A DNA stretch of 64,000 nt from Shinella sp. H4-D48. Lineage in GTDB: Bacteria; Pseudomonadota; Alphaproteobacteria; Rhizobiales; Rhizobiaceae. Made by a program: the position numbers and the translations under genes. Below, piece by piece: positions 1 through 8,408 of the stretch. The notes below the pieces were generated by a model that was not told the DNA's origin, ran no database searches, and saw nothing but the letters and a program-made list of their open reading frames with translations. The stretch spans positions 248,001 to 312,000 of the forward strand of contig NZ_CP093339.1 of NCBI RefSeq assembly GCF_022637395.1, in the 5' to 3' direction. Positions within the stretch are counted from its first letter, which is position 1, and every line of letters begins with the position of its first letter.

Positions 1-581
1 CAGGGACCGTCATCCTCAACAATGTGAAGGTGCCGAAGACCCATCTGGTGCCCGGCTACAAGGGCTATGAGGTGCCGACGGCCGATGGCGCGATCTTCCA
101 GATCATCCAGGTGGCGGTCGATACCGGCATCGCGCAGGCGGCGATCGATGAGACCGTCTCCTTCGTCCGTACCAAGAGCCGTGCCTGGATCGACAGCGGC
201 GTGGAACGTGCCTCGGACGATCCCTACACGATCCAGGCCGTCGGCGATCTGACACTGCGGCTCCATGCGGCGCAGGCGCTGCTCGAAAAGGCCGGAAAAG
301 CCATCGACCGGGCCATCGAGACCCCAAATGCCGAGACGGTCGCCGACGCGCAGATCGTCACTGCGGAGGCAAAGATCCTGTCGACGGAAATCGCGATTGC
401 TGCGACCAATAAGCTGTTTGAACTCGCGGGCACCCGCTCCACGCTTGCCGAGCATCACCTCGACCGCCATTGGCGCAACGCCCGTACCCATACCTTGCAT
501 GACCCCGTGCGCTGGAAATACGCCATCCTCGGCAATTATTTCCTGAACGGCGAGAAGCCCCCGCTCCACGCCTGGAGCTGA
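1..581 (+). CDS. SfnB-like acyl-CoA dehydrogenase family protein (5' end outside window)
   Basis: The frame is open from base 3 at the window edge, so only the C-terminal 192 residues are present; an internal GTG at 24 is not the true start. The sequence resembles the C-terminal helical domain of acyl-CoA-dehydrogenase-fold flavin monooxygenases of the SfnB/DszC type, which release sulfur from organosulfur compounds in the cytoplasm. Seen are a long alanine-rich helical stretch and the ending HDPVRWKYAILGNYFLNG, which is typical of this group. The stop at 579-581 is followed by a hairpin. The substrate cannot be stated and the catalytic N-terminal part is not visible. It could be another acyl-CoA dehydrogenase paralogue. 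Confidence 0.75.
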   Translation, partial: GTVILNNVKVPKTHLVPGYKGYEVPTADGAIFQIIQVAVDTGIAQAAIDETVSFVRTKSRAWIDSGVERASDDPYTIQAVGDLTLRLHAAQALLEKAGKAIDRAIETPNAETVADAQIVTAEAKILSTEIAIAATNKLFELAGTRSTLAEHHLDRHWRNARTHTLHDPVRWKYAILGNYFLNGEKPPLHAWS

Positions 582-586
582 GTTAT

Positions 587-820
587 CTAAAAAAACCGGG
601 GCGCCAGAGAGGCGCCCCGCTTCAATTGCGACGTGGGTTTCAATATCTTCAAGACAATGCGTCTGACACATCGGTCGCGGATCAGTGCAAGGTCCTGAAG
701 CAGCGCGTCCAGATCGATAATCTTCCTAGGCGTGTAGGACTTCAGTCCCTCTTCGACCACGATCCGGCTTACGAGGCCGAACGGTTCCTGATGCAGGAGT
801 GGCACAACGAAGGGGGGCAT
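587..820 (-). CDS. Possible small protein of 77 residues, unknown function
   Basis: Between the IclR gene and the minus-strand terminator lies a minus-strand frame from an ATG at 820 to a TAG at 587. Its codons look coding, with many third-position G/C and few rare codons. The product would be soluble and mostly helical, with a charged middle (KIIDLDALLQDLALIRDR) and a basic tail. No clear ribosome-binding site precedes the ATG. The stop lies inside the terminator region. The family is not recognised; it could be a decayed gene end. A competing plus-strand frame, 819-1016, would encode a 65-residue protein with two hydrophobic segments and is preceded by a G-rich stretch. The remaining bases up to 1012 show nothing else. 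Confidence 0.25.
   Translation of the reverse strand: MPPFVVPLLHQEPFGLVSRIVVEEGLKSYTPRKIIDLDALLQDLALIRDRCVRRIVLKILKPTSQLKRGASLAPRFF
590..618 (-). terminator. Rho-independent terminator reading on the minus strand
   Basis: GGGGCGCC (598-605) and GGCGCCCC (611-618) form a perfect 8-bp stem with a 5-nt loop. An A-run at 590-595 becomes a U-run after the stem only for transcripts coming from the right. It therefore ends minus-strand transcription, presumably that of the IclR gene at 1013-1795 plus the roughly 400 bases beyond it. The plus-strand flank (GCTTCAATT) is a poor U-tract, so the upstream flavoprotein gene may use it only as a weak stop. Confidence 0.7.
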
Positions 821-1012
821 GCAGGCGATATTGGGAGTGCTTCTCCCTGTTCTTGCCGCGATCGACAGCACCCTCTCGCTTCTCGGGCGAGCGCCGATTG
901 TCGGACACACCTTTTTCGGTGTCGTGCTGATTGCGTTTCTTCTCTCATGCCTGCCGGTTTGGTGCGGCAAACGCGAGGGAGGGGGCAGCCGATTTTGCAG
1001 GGCAAGGCGGTG

Positions 1013-1795
1013 CTAGTCTGCCCGGGAGCGATATCCCAGCTGGATCGAAAGAAGCTCGGCGTGTTTTATGACAAGCTGGGCAAGGTCCGGTATCCTGTCG
1101 TCCGTGAGCTTGCGCCGCGTGCTGCTCAGGCTCAGGCCCGCAATGACGCGGCCGGCGGCGTTTCGCACCGGCGCGCCGATGCACCGCTCATGGGCATCCA
1201 TTTCGCCATTGTTGATCGCATATCCGCGTTTGCGGGTCGTGGCCAGATCATCACGCAGTTTGATGGGGTCCGTAAGTGTATCGCGGGTATAGGGGTGGAG
1301 CCCCTGCTTTATGATGCGCTCGATCGTCTCCGTCGGCTGGAAAGCCAGCACGGCCTTGCCGACGCTCGTGCAGTAGCAGGGAGAGCTTTCCATTGTTGTG
1401 GTGGAGTTGAAGCGGCCGGCCCGGCCGCCGATCGTGCGCGTCACGAAAATCATCTGGTTGCCGTCGAAGACGCACAGGTGGCTTTTTTCGCCCGTGCTTC
1501 GGCTGAGTGCCTCCAGAACGTGACGGGCGTCGCGCGAAATGTCCATGTTGGCCAGCGCGCTGTTGCCGAGGTGGATGAGGCGCAGGCCGAGGCGGTACAC
1601 GTCGCCGGTATTGTCCTGATCGAGCAGGCCCGCATTGCGCAGGGTCGTGACCCAGCGGTGCGTGGTGGAGCGCGGCATGCCGGTCATGTCGGCGATATCG
1701 CCGACGGACAACTGCCCGCTGCTCAGGGTGAAGCAGTCGAGGATGCGGAGCATCTTCTCCGGTGCATTTCCCGATGTTTCTGCAATCGTGTTCAC
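1013..1795 (-). CDS. IclR family transcriptional regulator
   Basis: The 260-residue cytoplasmic regulator has an N-terminal winged helix-turn-helix (about residues 12-75, with LSVGDIADMTGMPRSTTHRW) and a C-terminal IclR effector-binding domain (CTSVGKAVLAF, then GLSLSSTRR near the end). The frame extends further upstream, but GTG at 1795 is chosen as start because GGGGAGGAGC lies about 5 bases before it and homology begins just after. It is divergent from the DapA-like gene at 2001 and shares a 205-base control region with it, so it probably controls that ABC-transport operon in response to the imported acid or its breakdown product. The effector is unknown. Confidence 0.9.
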   Translation of the reverse strand: MNTIAETSGNAPEKMLRILDCFTLSSGQLSVGDIADMTGMPRSTTHRWVTTLRNAGLLDQDNTGDVYRLGLRLIHLGNSALANMDISRDARHVLEALSRSTGEKSHLCVFDGNQMIFVTRTIGGRAGRFNSTTTMESSPCYCTSVGKAVLAFQPTETIERIIKQGLHPYTRDTLTDPIKLRDDLATTRKRGYAINNGEMDAHERCIGAPVRNAAGRVIAGLSLSSTRRKLTDDRIPDLAQLVIKHAELLSIQLGYRSRAD

Positions 1796-1868
1796 GTGTC
1801 GCTCCTCCCCTGCGGGCCGCCTTTGTGCAGCACGAGGATGCAGATTGCAAGAAAAGCTTGGAAAAAGA

Positions 1869-1887
1869 TGTCCCAAAAAATGAGACA
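1869..1887. promoter_or_regulatory. Candidate IclR operator in divergent control region
   Basis: TGTCCC (1869-1874) and GAGACA (1882-1887) form an inverted repeat with one mismatch around an A-rich centre. It lies between the IclR gene and the divergent DapA-like gene, which is the usual place for an IclR site. The match is short, so this is a suggestion only. Confidence 0.35.
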
Positions 1888-1938
1888 AATTCGCACTGCA
1901 CAAAAATCAAGTGTATGTTTTTAAAAGATAAACAAAAT

Positions 1939-1966
1939 TTGCGGCGTGTTTTTCGCAGCTTATAAT
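1939..1966 (+). promoter_or_regulatory. Sigma-70-type promoter of the DapA/ABC operon
   Basis: A perfect TATAAT -10 box lies at 1961-1966, with TTGCGG at 1939-1944 as a half-matching -35 after a 16-base spacer. Transcription would begin near 1973. The roughly 28-base leader would carry the strong GGAGAGGAG ribosome-binding site at 1982-1990. Confidence 0.55.
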
Positions 1967-2000
1967 TCAGGCATACACATTGGAGAGGAGATACTTCCAT

Positions 2001-2909
2001 ATGACTGTCGACCTGCACGGGATCATTCCAGCACTCGTGACCCCTTTCGATGCGGATGGCGAAATCAACGAACGGCTGTTTCGCGACCATGTGCGTTTTA
2101 TCCTGAACAAGAACGTGCACGGCGTTTGTCTGGCGGGCAGCACGGGCGAGGGCTTCACCTTCTCGCCGGCAGAACTGCGCCAGCTGACGGCTGCGACCGT
2201 GGAAGAAGTCAACGGCAAGGTTCCTGTCGTCGCCGGCATCATCGCCAACAGCACGCGTGAGGTCATCGAGCGCGCCAATGCGGTCAAGGATCTCGGCGTC
2301 GCCGCGCTCCAGGTCACCCCGACCTACTACGTCTTCAACTATGGCGAAGAAGCCATGTTCCAGTATTTTAAGCAGATCTGGGAAGAGACCGGTATTCCGC
2401 TTGTCATCTACAACGTGATTCCGTGGAACCTCCTCGGTGCCGATCTGGTCGTGCGGATGATGGAGGAGATTCCGGGCGTCATCGGCATCAAGCAGAGCCA
2501 GGGCAACATTTCCCGCGCTGCCGAACTCGTCATCCGCGCGCCGAAGGGAAAGTCCATCCTCGCGGCCATCGACGATCTTCTCTATCCCTGCTTCATGATG
2601 GGTGCGCAGGGCACGCTGGCCGCTTCGCCGACAGCGGCACCCGGTCCTTGCGTCGCGCTGTGGAACGCCGTAAAGGCCGGCGATCACGACCTGGCGCGCA
2701 AGATTCACGATCGTCTCGTCATTTTCTGGCACCTGATGGGACATGAGAACCTGCCGGCCCTGGTGAAATACTGCCTCGAGCTTCAGGGCTGCGAGGTGGG
2801 CATTCCGCGCCATCCGATGCCGCTGGCTTCCGCAGAGCAGAAGGCGAAGATCCGGCCCGCGCTCGAAGCGCTTCTCCAGTTCGACCCGCAACTCGCCAAG
2901 GCAGCGTGA
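2001..2909 (+). CDS. DapA superfamily lyase/aldolase (class I, Schiff base)
   Basis: The 302-residue TIM-barrel enzyme belongs to the dihydrodipicolinate synthase / N-acetylneuraminate lyase superfamily. Visible are the GSTGEG loop (residues 46-51), Tyr137 in VIYNV and the Schiff-base Lys164 in GIKQSQG. The motif after the Tyr reads YNVIPW, not the Arg-containing form of true lysine-pathway DapA, so a catabolic 2-oxo-acid aldolase or dehydratase is more likely. ATG 2001 is chosen over an in-frame codon at 1980 because GGAGAGGAG precedes it by 10 bases. It heads the ABC-importer operon, suggesting that it acts on the imported compound or its oxidised form. The exact substrate is not readable. 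Confidence 0.88.
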   Translation: MTVDLHGIIPALVTPFDADGEINERLFRDHVRFILNKNVHGVCLAGSTGEGFTFSPAELRQLTAATVEEVNGKVPVVAGIIANSTREVIERANAVKDLGVAALQVTPTYYVFNYGEEAMFQYFKQIWEETGIPLVIYNVIPWNLLGADLVVRMMEEIPGVIGIKQSQGNISRAAELVIRAPKGKSILAAIDDLLYPCFMMGAQGTLAASPTAAPGPCVALWNAVKAGDHDLARKIHDRLVIFWHLMGHENLPALVKYCLELQGCEVGIPRHPMPLASAEQKAKIRPALEALLQFDPQLAKAA

Positions 2910-2913
2910 GGCA

Positions 2914-2975
2914 AAGCCGCGCGGAGAAGGGTGCGGCTTGCTAGGCATGGTCCCGGGCACAGGCGTGGCCGGGAC
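2914..2975 (+). promoter_or_regulatory. Two intergenic hairpins before the binding-protein gene
   Basis: The gap between the lyase and the binding-protein gene holds two stems: AAGCCGC/GCGGCTT (2914-2920 / 2933-2939) and GTCCCGG/CCGGGAC (2950-2956 / 2969-2975). Neither has a T-tract. They are more likely to be mRNA stability or processing elements that set a higher level of binding protein than to be terminators. Confidence 0.5.
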
Positions 2976-3029
2976 AGGAGGAAAAGCCGCCGGGTGTATC
3001 CGGCATGTTGATATTCTGGGAGGAATTCT

Positions 3030-4412
3030 ATGAAACGTGATGACAGAACCGCTGCGGAAACCGCTGCATCCGCCGGCCTTTTCCGGCGCGATGTGCTGAA
3101 GTTCGCCCTTGCCGGCTCCGCCCTGGCGGCCGTCGGTCTGCGTGCGCCGGCCGTGCTCGCGAATGCAAAACCCTTCGAGGGTGTCACCCTGCGTGGCGCA
3201 TGCTTCCAGCACATCTTCCACACCTATATCCAGAAGCTGCTGCCCGAGTTCGAAGAACAGACGGGCATGAAGGTCGAGTTCGATCTGCAGGCTTTCCCGG
3301 TCTACAACCAGCGCATGGACCTCGAACTGTCCACGCATGGTTCGAGCTATGACTTCTGCAACATCACCCACTCGTTCTCCGGCCGCTGGATCAGCGCTGG
3401 CTGGCTGACACCGCTGAACGACTTCCTCAACGATCCCAACAAGACGGCCGCAGACTTCGATCCGGACGATTTCGTCAGCGGCACGCAGATCGCCTATATC
3501 GATGCGAACAAGCAGCTTCACGGCTTCGCCTGGGAAGCCGGCGCCATGCTGCTGGCCGCCTCGCGCTTCGATATTCTCGACAAGGAAGGCATCGCCATGC
3601 CGACCACGCTTGCCGGCATGATCGATGTCTGCAAGGCGATCCACAACAAGAACGGTGTCGCCGCCTTCGTGGCGGATCGCCTGCATCACTGGAACTTCCC
3701 GCCCTACCTGATGGGCTTCGGCGGCAAGGTCTTCCGCGATCCGCCGCGCGACCTGATGCCGGTGCTCGACACGCCCGAAGTGATTGAGGCGGCAACCTAC
3801 TATTCCGAGCTGCTTTCCAATTACTGCCCGCCGGGCGTGCTGTCCTACACGGACGACCAGGCGATGCGCAATCAGCTGGCGGGCCGGGCGAACATGCGCA
3901 TCAACGCCATGTCGTGGCTGCTGCCTCTGGCGAAATCAGACGATTCCCGCGTCAAGGACACGGTGCGTTTCGCGCTGATGCCGGAAGGCCCGGCCGGCGG
4001 CTTCCCTGCCTGCAACGCCAATGCCTACGGCATTCCGGCTGGCTCTAACCAGAAGGACGCCGCCTGGGCGTTCATCCAGTGGGCGACATCGAAAAAGACC
4101 TTCGAGCGCACCGCGCTGGAAATGGGCGGGCTTGCGACCCCGCGTCGTTCGATCATCGAGGATCCTCGCTACAAGGAGGCGCTGACGATCAACGGTCAGG
4201 ACATCGCCTCGATGTATCTCGACGTTCTCGAGCGCAGCGGCCGGGAAGGCTATATGGCCTATCGTACCGTGCCCATCTGGCCGCAGACCGGTGAGAAGAT
4301 CAACAAGGCGATCGAGCGCATCGCCAGCGGGCAGGCCGACGCGGCCACCTCAATGAAAGCCGCCCAGGCGGAAGCAGTCGAGGACATCAAGAAAGCGGGC
4401 GTCAAGTTGTGA
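3030..4412 (+). CDS. ABC importer solute-binding protein, family 1, Tat-exported
   Basis: The 460-residue protein starts with a twin-arginine signal (FRRDVLKFALAG, about residues 23-34) followed by a hydrophobic stretch and a cleavage region near APAVLANA. Folded export to the periplasm by Tat is therefore expected. The rest resembles family 1 extracellular binding proteins used for sugars, oligosaccharides and glycerol phosphates (LLPEFEEQTGMKVEFDLQAF near the start). GGGAGGAATTCT precedes the ATG. It overlaps the first permease gene by 4 bases (GTGA). The ligand is unknown; the neighbouring lyase suggests a sugar acid or related compound. Confidence 0.9.
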   Translation: MKRDDRTAAETAASAGLFRRDVLKFALAGSALAAVGLRAPAVLANAKPFEGVTLRGACFQHIFHTYIQKLLPEFEEQTGMKVEFDLQAFPVYNQRMDLELSTHGSSYDFCNITHSFSGRWISAGWLTPLNDFLNDPNKTAADFDPDDFVSGTQIAYIDANKQLHGFAWEAGAMLLAASRFDILDKEGIAMPTTLAGMIDVCKAIHNKNGVAAFVADRLHHWNFPPYLMGFGGKVFRDPPRDLMPVLDTPEVIEAATYYSELLSNYCPPGVLSYTDDQAMRNQLAGRANMRINAMSWLLPLAKSDDSRVKDTVRFALMPEGPAGGFPACNANAYGIPAGSNQKDAAWAFIQWATSKKTFERTALEMGGLATPRRSIIEDPRYKEALTINGQDIASMYLDVLERSGREGYMAYRTVPIWPQTGEKINKAIERIASGQADAATSMKAAQAEAVEDIKKAGVKL

Positions 4413-5380
4413 GCGCGGTCGATGTGGAAAACCGGCGCCGCGACGTCGCGGTCAATGCGGTAGGCCATGCAGCGAAGGCGGGGAAAACCCCCGCCTTCGA
4501 GCGCCAGCGCCAGCGTTTCTTTTGGCTGCTTCTGGCGCCGGTCCTTGCCATCCTTGCCGTCGTCACGCTGCTGCCGACACTTTATCTGCTGGTGACGAGC
4601 TTCACCCCGCTCAACCTCGCCAACCCGGCGACGGCGTGGGACTTTTCCGATCCGCTGGTCAACTATCGCACGCTTTTGACCGATGACCGGCTGCACAACA
4701 GCTTCTGGGTGCAGGCGAAGCTGTCGGTGGTGACGGTGGTGCTTCAGCTTCTGTTCGGTCTCGTCGTCGCATTGCTTCTCAACATGAGAACGCCGCTGAT
4801 GAACGCGCTTCGAACCTCGTTTCTCGTGCCGATGGTCTTGCCGCCCATCGTGGTGGCGATCATCTGGAAGGTGCTCTACTCGCCCGACATCAGCCCGGCC
4901 TGGTGGCTTTTCCAGCTTCTCGGCTGGAACGTGCAGACACCGATCACCGATGCCAGTTGGGCGCTGACAGCGATCATTGTGGCGGACACCTGGGAATGGT
5001 TTCCCTTCACCATGATCATCATCCTGGCGGCGCTTGCCATGATGCCGGAGGAGCAGCGCGAGGCGGCGGAAGTCGACGGTGCCAGCATCTGGCAGCTCAC
5101 ATGGTACATCACGCTGCCCTATCTCAAGGGCACGCTGCTGGTCGCGGGGCTTTTCCGGCTCATCGACAGCATCAAGACCTTCCCGCTCATCTACATTCTC
5201 ACCGATGGCGGACCCGGCTCGGTTACCGAAGTCTCGAACTACTACATCTTCGTCCAGTCCTTCAGCTTCAGCTATATCGGCTATTCCGCCGCCGTCACCA
5301 TGGTGCTGCTTGCCATGATCGTCGTTCTGAGCTGGGTCATCATCCGTGCGGTTTCGGGAGGCTCGAATGCCCAGGAGTAA
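4409..5380 (+). CDS. ABC importer inner-membrane permease, MalF type
   Basis: The 323-residue binding-protein-dependent permease starts at a GTG that overlaps the binding-protein stop. About six membrane segments are visible, the first at FWLLLAPVLAILAVVTLLP. The cytoplasmic EAA loop (EAAEVDGASIWQ, then the LP pair) contacts the ATPase. A 30-residue charged N-terminal tail precedes the first helix. It pairs with the next permease to form the translocation channel. Confidence 0.92.
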   Translation: MSAVDVENRRRDVAVNAVGHAAKAGKTPAFERQRQRFFWLLLAPVLAILAVVTLLPTLYLLVTSFTPLNLANPATAWDFSDPLVNYRTLLTDDRLHNSFWVQAKLSVVTVVLQLLFGLVVALLLNMRTPLMNALRTSFLVPMVLPPIVVAIIWKVLYSPDISPAWWLFQLLGWNVQTPITDASWALTAIIVADTWEWFPFTMIIILAALAMMPEEQREAAEVDGASIWQLTWYITLPYLKGTLLVAGLFRLIDSIKTFPLIYILTDGGPGSVTEVSNYYIFVQSFSFSYIGYSAAVTMVLLAMIVVLSWVIIRAVSGGSNAQE

Positions 5381-6206
5381 GCTCGACGCGGCCGCGCGCC
5401 GCAACCGTATCCTGGCGAACACGATCGTCATCGCACTTGCGATCATCACCCTGCTGCCGTTCCTCTGGTTCGTCGTGATGAGTTTCAAGCCGGCGGACGA
5501 CATCTTCGCGGGCATTGACGGCTTCTTCTTTACCCCGACGCTCGAAAACTACACGTCGCTGTGGAACGACCGGTTTGCGGGATCGATGCTCAACAGCTTC
5601 ATCACGAGTTCGGTATCGACGATCCTGGCGCTCGTCATCGGCACGCCGGGTGCCTATGCGCTCTCACGGGCGACGATGAAGCAGGAGCGGACCTTCTCGC
5701 TGCTCATTCTCGCCTCGCGCATGGCCCCGCCGGTCGCCTTCGCGATCCCGTATTTCCTCGTCTACCGCTACATGGGCCTGCTCGACACCCGCACTGGCCT
5801 TATCCTGGTCTATCTCACGTTCAACTTGGCGCTCGTCGTCTGGCTGATGCGCAACTTTTTCGATGCCACGCCGCGTGCGCTCGAAGAAGCGGCGTGGATC
5901 GACGGGGCGAGCCTGTGGAAGACGTTCATGGTCATCGTCCTGCCGATGTCGGGTCCGGCGCTCGTTACGACGGCGATCCTATGCTTCCTCTATTCGTGGA
6001 ACGACTTCTTCTTCGCGCTGACCCTGACGCGAAACAACGCCATGACCGCTCCGGTGGAGGTGGTCAACTTCATGAACTACGAGGGCTGGGAGTGGGGCAA
6101 GATAGCGGCCGGCGGCACGCTGATCATGGTGCCGGTTCTCGCCTTCTCGCTCCTGATGCGCAAATACCTCGTCGCGGGAATGACGGCGGGTGCGGTCAAG
6201 GGCTGA
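5367..6206 (+). CDS. ABC importer inner-membrane permease, MalG type
   Basis: The 279-residue protein is the second channel subunit, with about six membrane segments and an EAA loop reading [17 protein letters not shown] 5367 is chosen over an upstream in-frame GTG at 5346 because GGGAGG ends 5 bases before it. It overlaps the previous gene by 14 bases. The typical MalG opening ([20 protein letters not shown]) and the proline-rich FKPADDIF segment are present. Confidence 0.92.
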   Translation: MPRSKLDAAARRNRILANTIVIALAIITLLPFLWFVVMSFKPADDIFAGIDGFFFTPTLENYTSLWNDRFAGSMLNSFITSSVSTILALVIGTPGAYALSRATMKQERTFSLLILASRMAPPVAFAIPYFLVYRYMGLLDTRTGLILVYLTFNLALVVWLMRNFFDATPRALEEAAWIDGASLWKTFMVIVLPMSGPALVTTAILCFLYSWNDFFFALTLTRNNAMTAPVEVVNFMNYEGWEWGKIAAGGTLIMVPVLAFSLLMRKYLVAGMTAGAVKG

Positions 6207-6232
6207 TCAGAAATCTTTGGGAGGAATACGCA

Positions 6233-7291
6233 ATGAACGGCGTTCGAATTGAAGGCGTTCGCAAGGCTTACGGCGCGCTGGATGTGCTGCACGGCATCGA
6301 CATCGATATCGAGGACGGCGAGTTCGTCACCCTGGTCGGCCCCTCGGGCTGCGGAAAATCAACGCTCCTGCGGATGATCGCGGGCCTGGAGACGATCAGT
6401 GACGGGACGATCAACATCGCCGGCCGCGTCGTCAACGAGGTGGCGCCGAAAGACCGCGACATCGCAATGGTCTTCCAGAACTATGCGCTGTATCCGCACA
6501 TGACGGTGGCGCAGAACATGGGCTTCTCGCTCAAGCTGCGCGGCGTCGATGCACTGAAGATCAAGTCTGCCGTCGAGGCGGCGGCCGAGATCCTCGACCT
6601 GTCGAAACTTCTGGAACGCTATCCCAAGCAGCTCTCCGGCGGTCAGCGCCAGCGTGTCGCCATGGGGCGCGCCATCGTGCGCGATCCGGAAGTCTTTCTC
6701 TTCGACGAGCCGTTGTCGAACCTCGACGCGAAGCTGCGCGTGCAGATGCGCTCGGAGATCAAGGGGCTGCATCAGCGCCTGAAGACCACCACCATCTACG
6801 TCACCCACGACCAGATCGAGGCGATGACGATGGCCGACAAGATCGTCGTCATGCGCGACGGGCGTGTCGAGCAGGTCGGCAAGCCGCTCGATCTTTATGA
6901 CCGACCGGCCAATCTCTTTGTGGCCGGCTTCATCGGCTCGCCCTCGATGAATTTCCTGCCGGCGACGATGAGCGCGGGCAGCGTGCGGATGGCTGACGGC
7001 ATCGCGCTGCCGGCCGGTGCGCGTGCTGATGCGGGCAATGCACCGCAACAGGTCATGTACGGCATTCGTCCCGAGCATATCGCGGTTGCAGCCGAAGGCA
7101 TTCCCGCCACGGTCTCGCTTGTCGAGCCGACCGGCGCCGAGACGGTCCTTTCTTTCGCGATCGGGAAGGAAACGCTGACTGCCGTCGTGCGCGACCGGTT
7201 GTCCGTTCAGCCGGGAGACCAGGTGTTTCTTCAATTCCAGCAAGGTGCCGAACACCTTTTCGATGCGGCGAGCGGTGCCCGTCTGGCCTGA
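6233..7291 (+). CDS. ABC importer ATPase, MalK/UgpC type
   Basis: The 352-residue ATPase energises the preceding importer. Visible are Walker [10 protein letters not shown] (residues 36-44), the Q-loop in [10 protein letters not shown], the signature [14 protein letters not shown], Walker [13 protein letters not shown], the switch His in VTHDQIEAM, and a C-terminal TOBE region with [14 protein letters not shown] lies 11 bases before the ATG. The frame is open for several hundred bases upstream, but that part overlaps the permease out of frame and is not coding. MalK-type ATPases can be shared among importers, so it may serve more than one system. Confidence 0.94.
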   Translation: MNGVRIEGVRKAYGALDVLHGIDIDIEDGEFVTLVGPSGCGKSTLLRMIAGLETISDGTINIAGRVVNEVAPKDRDIAMVFQNYALYPHMTVAQNMGFSLKLRGVDALKIKSAVEAAAEILDLSKLLERYPKQLSGGQRQRVAMGRAIVRDPEVFLFDEPLSNLDAKLRVQMRSEIKGLHQRLKTTTIYVTHDQIEAMTMADKIVVMRDGRVEQVGKPLDLYDRPANLFVAGFIGSPSMNFLPATMSAGSVRMADGIALPAGARADAGNAPQQVMYGIRPEHIAVAAEGIPATVSLVEPTGAETVLSFAIGKETLTAVVRDRLSVQPGDQVFLQFQQGAEHLFDAASGARLA

Positions 7292-7340
7292 GGCGGAAAC
7301 CGAAATCGGAGGGAAAAGGCGATGCGGTCGGCGGGAGGAA

Positions 7341-7391
7341 TTGACAGTAAATTATATGTCCATTATTCAGACATCATGTCCGCATAATGGA
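7341..7391 (+). promoter_or_regulatory. Promoter with a 33-bp palindromic operator, copy 1
   Basis: TTGACA (7341-7346), a 17-base spacer and TATTCA (7364-7369) make a good sigma-70 promoter. A 33-bp palindrome at 7359-7391, centred on 7375, overlaps the -10 box and ribosome-binding site. Its outer arms are TCCATTAT and ATAATGGA and its core is GACATcATGTC; 14 of 16 base pairs match. The same element occurs at 15253-15285. Repression by an IclR protein made in this region is the simplest reading. Confidence 0.65.
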
Positions 7392-8308
7392 GAATATGAT
7401 GAGCGCAGGTCCGCAGTTCTTTGGCGTCATTCCGCCCACCACCACACCCTTTGACGCCGAAGGCAACATCCTTTTCGACGACTTCCGGGCCCAGGTCCGC
7501 TTCATGGTCGATTCCGGCGTGCATGGCCTGTGCGTCGGCGGTTCGTCCGCCGAGGGCCACACGCTGGAAATGGGCGAACTGCAGGCGCTCCTGGAAACGG
7601 CCGCCGAGACGCTCGACGGCAAGCTGCCGCTGATCGCCGGCGTCATCATCAACTCCACCCGCCAGGCGGTCGACCGCTGCAAGATGGCGGCGCGTGCCGG
7701 CTCCGTCGCCCTTCAGGTGACGCCGCCGCATTACGTGTTCCGTCCGTCCGACGATGCCATCGTCGATCACTTCCGGGCGATCGCCGAAGAGAGCGGCCTG
7801 CCGGTCCTCATCTATAACGTCGTTCCCTGGTGCTATCTCAATCCTGCGCTTCTCATCCGCATCATGCGCGAAATCCCCGGCGTCATCGGCGTCAAGCAGA
7901 GCAACGGCGACCTGAAGCTGCTGGCCGATCTTCTGCAGGAAATCCCCGAGGGCAAGCTGGTGTTCACGGCTGTCGATGCGCTGCTCTATTCGAGCTTTGC
8001 GCTGGGCGCGCACGGCACGATCGCCGCCAATCCGGCGGCTGCCCCCGTTGCCGTGGTCAAGCTGTGGGATCTCGTCCAGGCGGGTCGTCATGACGAGGCG
8101 CTTGCACTGCACCGCAAGCTCCTGACGTTCTGGAACGCGCTGATCTGCGACGATCTGCCGGCGTGCATCAAATATGCCCAGTCGCTGCAGGGCGTGCCGC
8201 TGGCCCTGCCGCGCGCGCCGATGCGCATGCCCGACGAGGCCCGCAAGCGCCGCATCGCCGATGCCTTCGCAGCCATCAACGGTGCGGAGCGCGCCGCGGC
8301 GTGAGTGA
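7355..8308 (+). repeat. 954-bp direct repeat, copy 1 (operator plus lyase gene)
   Basis: This stretch aligns without gaps to 15249-16202 at a constant offset of 7894 bases. Identity begins abruptly at TATGTCC upstream of the operator and ends just after the stop (GTGAGTGA). About 22 substitutions fall in the 906-bp gene and none was seen in the roughly 44 bases upstream of the start codon. No insertion-sequence ends or target-site duplications were seen at the borders. Confidence 0.9.
7399..8304 (+). CDS. DapA superfamily lyase/aldolase, duplicated copy 1
   Basis: The 301-residue class I aldolase-fold enzyme has Tyr139 in LIYNVVPW and Schiff-base Lys166 in GVKQSNG. The loop that reads GTTGE in true DapA is GSSAEG here, and the carboxylate-binding Arg is absent (VPW), so lysine synthesis is unlikely. 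Three ATGs cluster at 7387, 7396 and 7399; 7399 is 6 bases from GGAG and is preferred. It is the first gene of the TRAP/FAD-oxidase/DhaKL operon. The other copy at 15293 differs only at residues 28, 31 and 38 (Asp/Ala, Ala/Thr, Asp/Glu). Likely a 2-oxo-acid aldolase or dehydratase; the substrate is unknown. Confidence 0.88.
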   Translation: MSAGPQFFGVIPPTTTPFDAEGNILFDDFRAQVRFMVDSGVHGLCVGGSSAEGHTLEMGELQALLETAAETLDGKLPLIAGVIINSTRQAVDRCKMAARAGSVALQVTPPHYVFRPSDDAIVDHFRAIAEESGLPVLIYNVVPWCYLNPALLIRIMREIPGVIGVKQSNGDLKLLADLLQEIPEGKLVFTAVDALLYSSFALGAHGTIAANPAAAPVAVVKLWDLVQAGRHDEALALHRKLLTFWNALICDDLPACIKYAQSLQGVPLALPRAPMRMPDEARKRRIADAFAAINGAERAAA

Positions 8309-8313
8309 ATTCG

Positions 8314-8339
8314 GGAATGCGCGCTCCGGCGCGCATTCC
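8314..8339 (+). promoter_or_regulatory. Strong intergenic hairpin between lyase and TRAP binding-protein genes
   Basis: GGAATGCGCGC and GCGCGCATTCC form a perfect 11-bp stem with a TCCG tetraloop, beginning 10 bases after the lyase stop. No T-run follows, so read-through is expected. It probably protects or separates the two parts of the message. Confidence 0.6.
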
Positions 8340-8408
8340 AGCGCCCTGTGGAGGCAGGGGCCCGCTTCGGCGGTCATCCGATTTCAAATCGTTTCTGGGA
8401 GGGAAGCA

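Noticed and set aside
626-1924. Plus-strand open frame of 432 codons across the IclR gene
   Set aside because: It is antisense to a clear IclR regulator with a good ribosome-binding site, and its product shows no recognisable domain.
2001-2909. Annotation as lysine-pathway dihydrodipicolinate synthase (dapA)
   Set aside because: The Schiff-base Lys is present, but the carboxylate-binding Arg motif is replaced (YNVIPW), and all three copies lie in catabolic importer operons.
1251-3689. Long minus-strand open frame of about 812 codons
   Set aside because: It lies antisense to the DapA-like and binding-protein genes, has low-complexity Arg/Ala/Gly-rich composition without domains, and has no ribosome-binding site. 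It results from the high GC content of the opposite strand.
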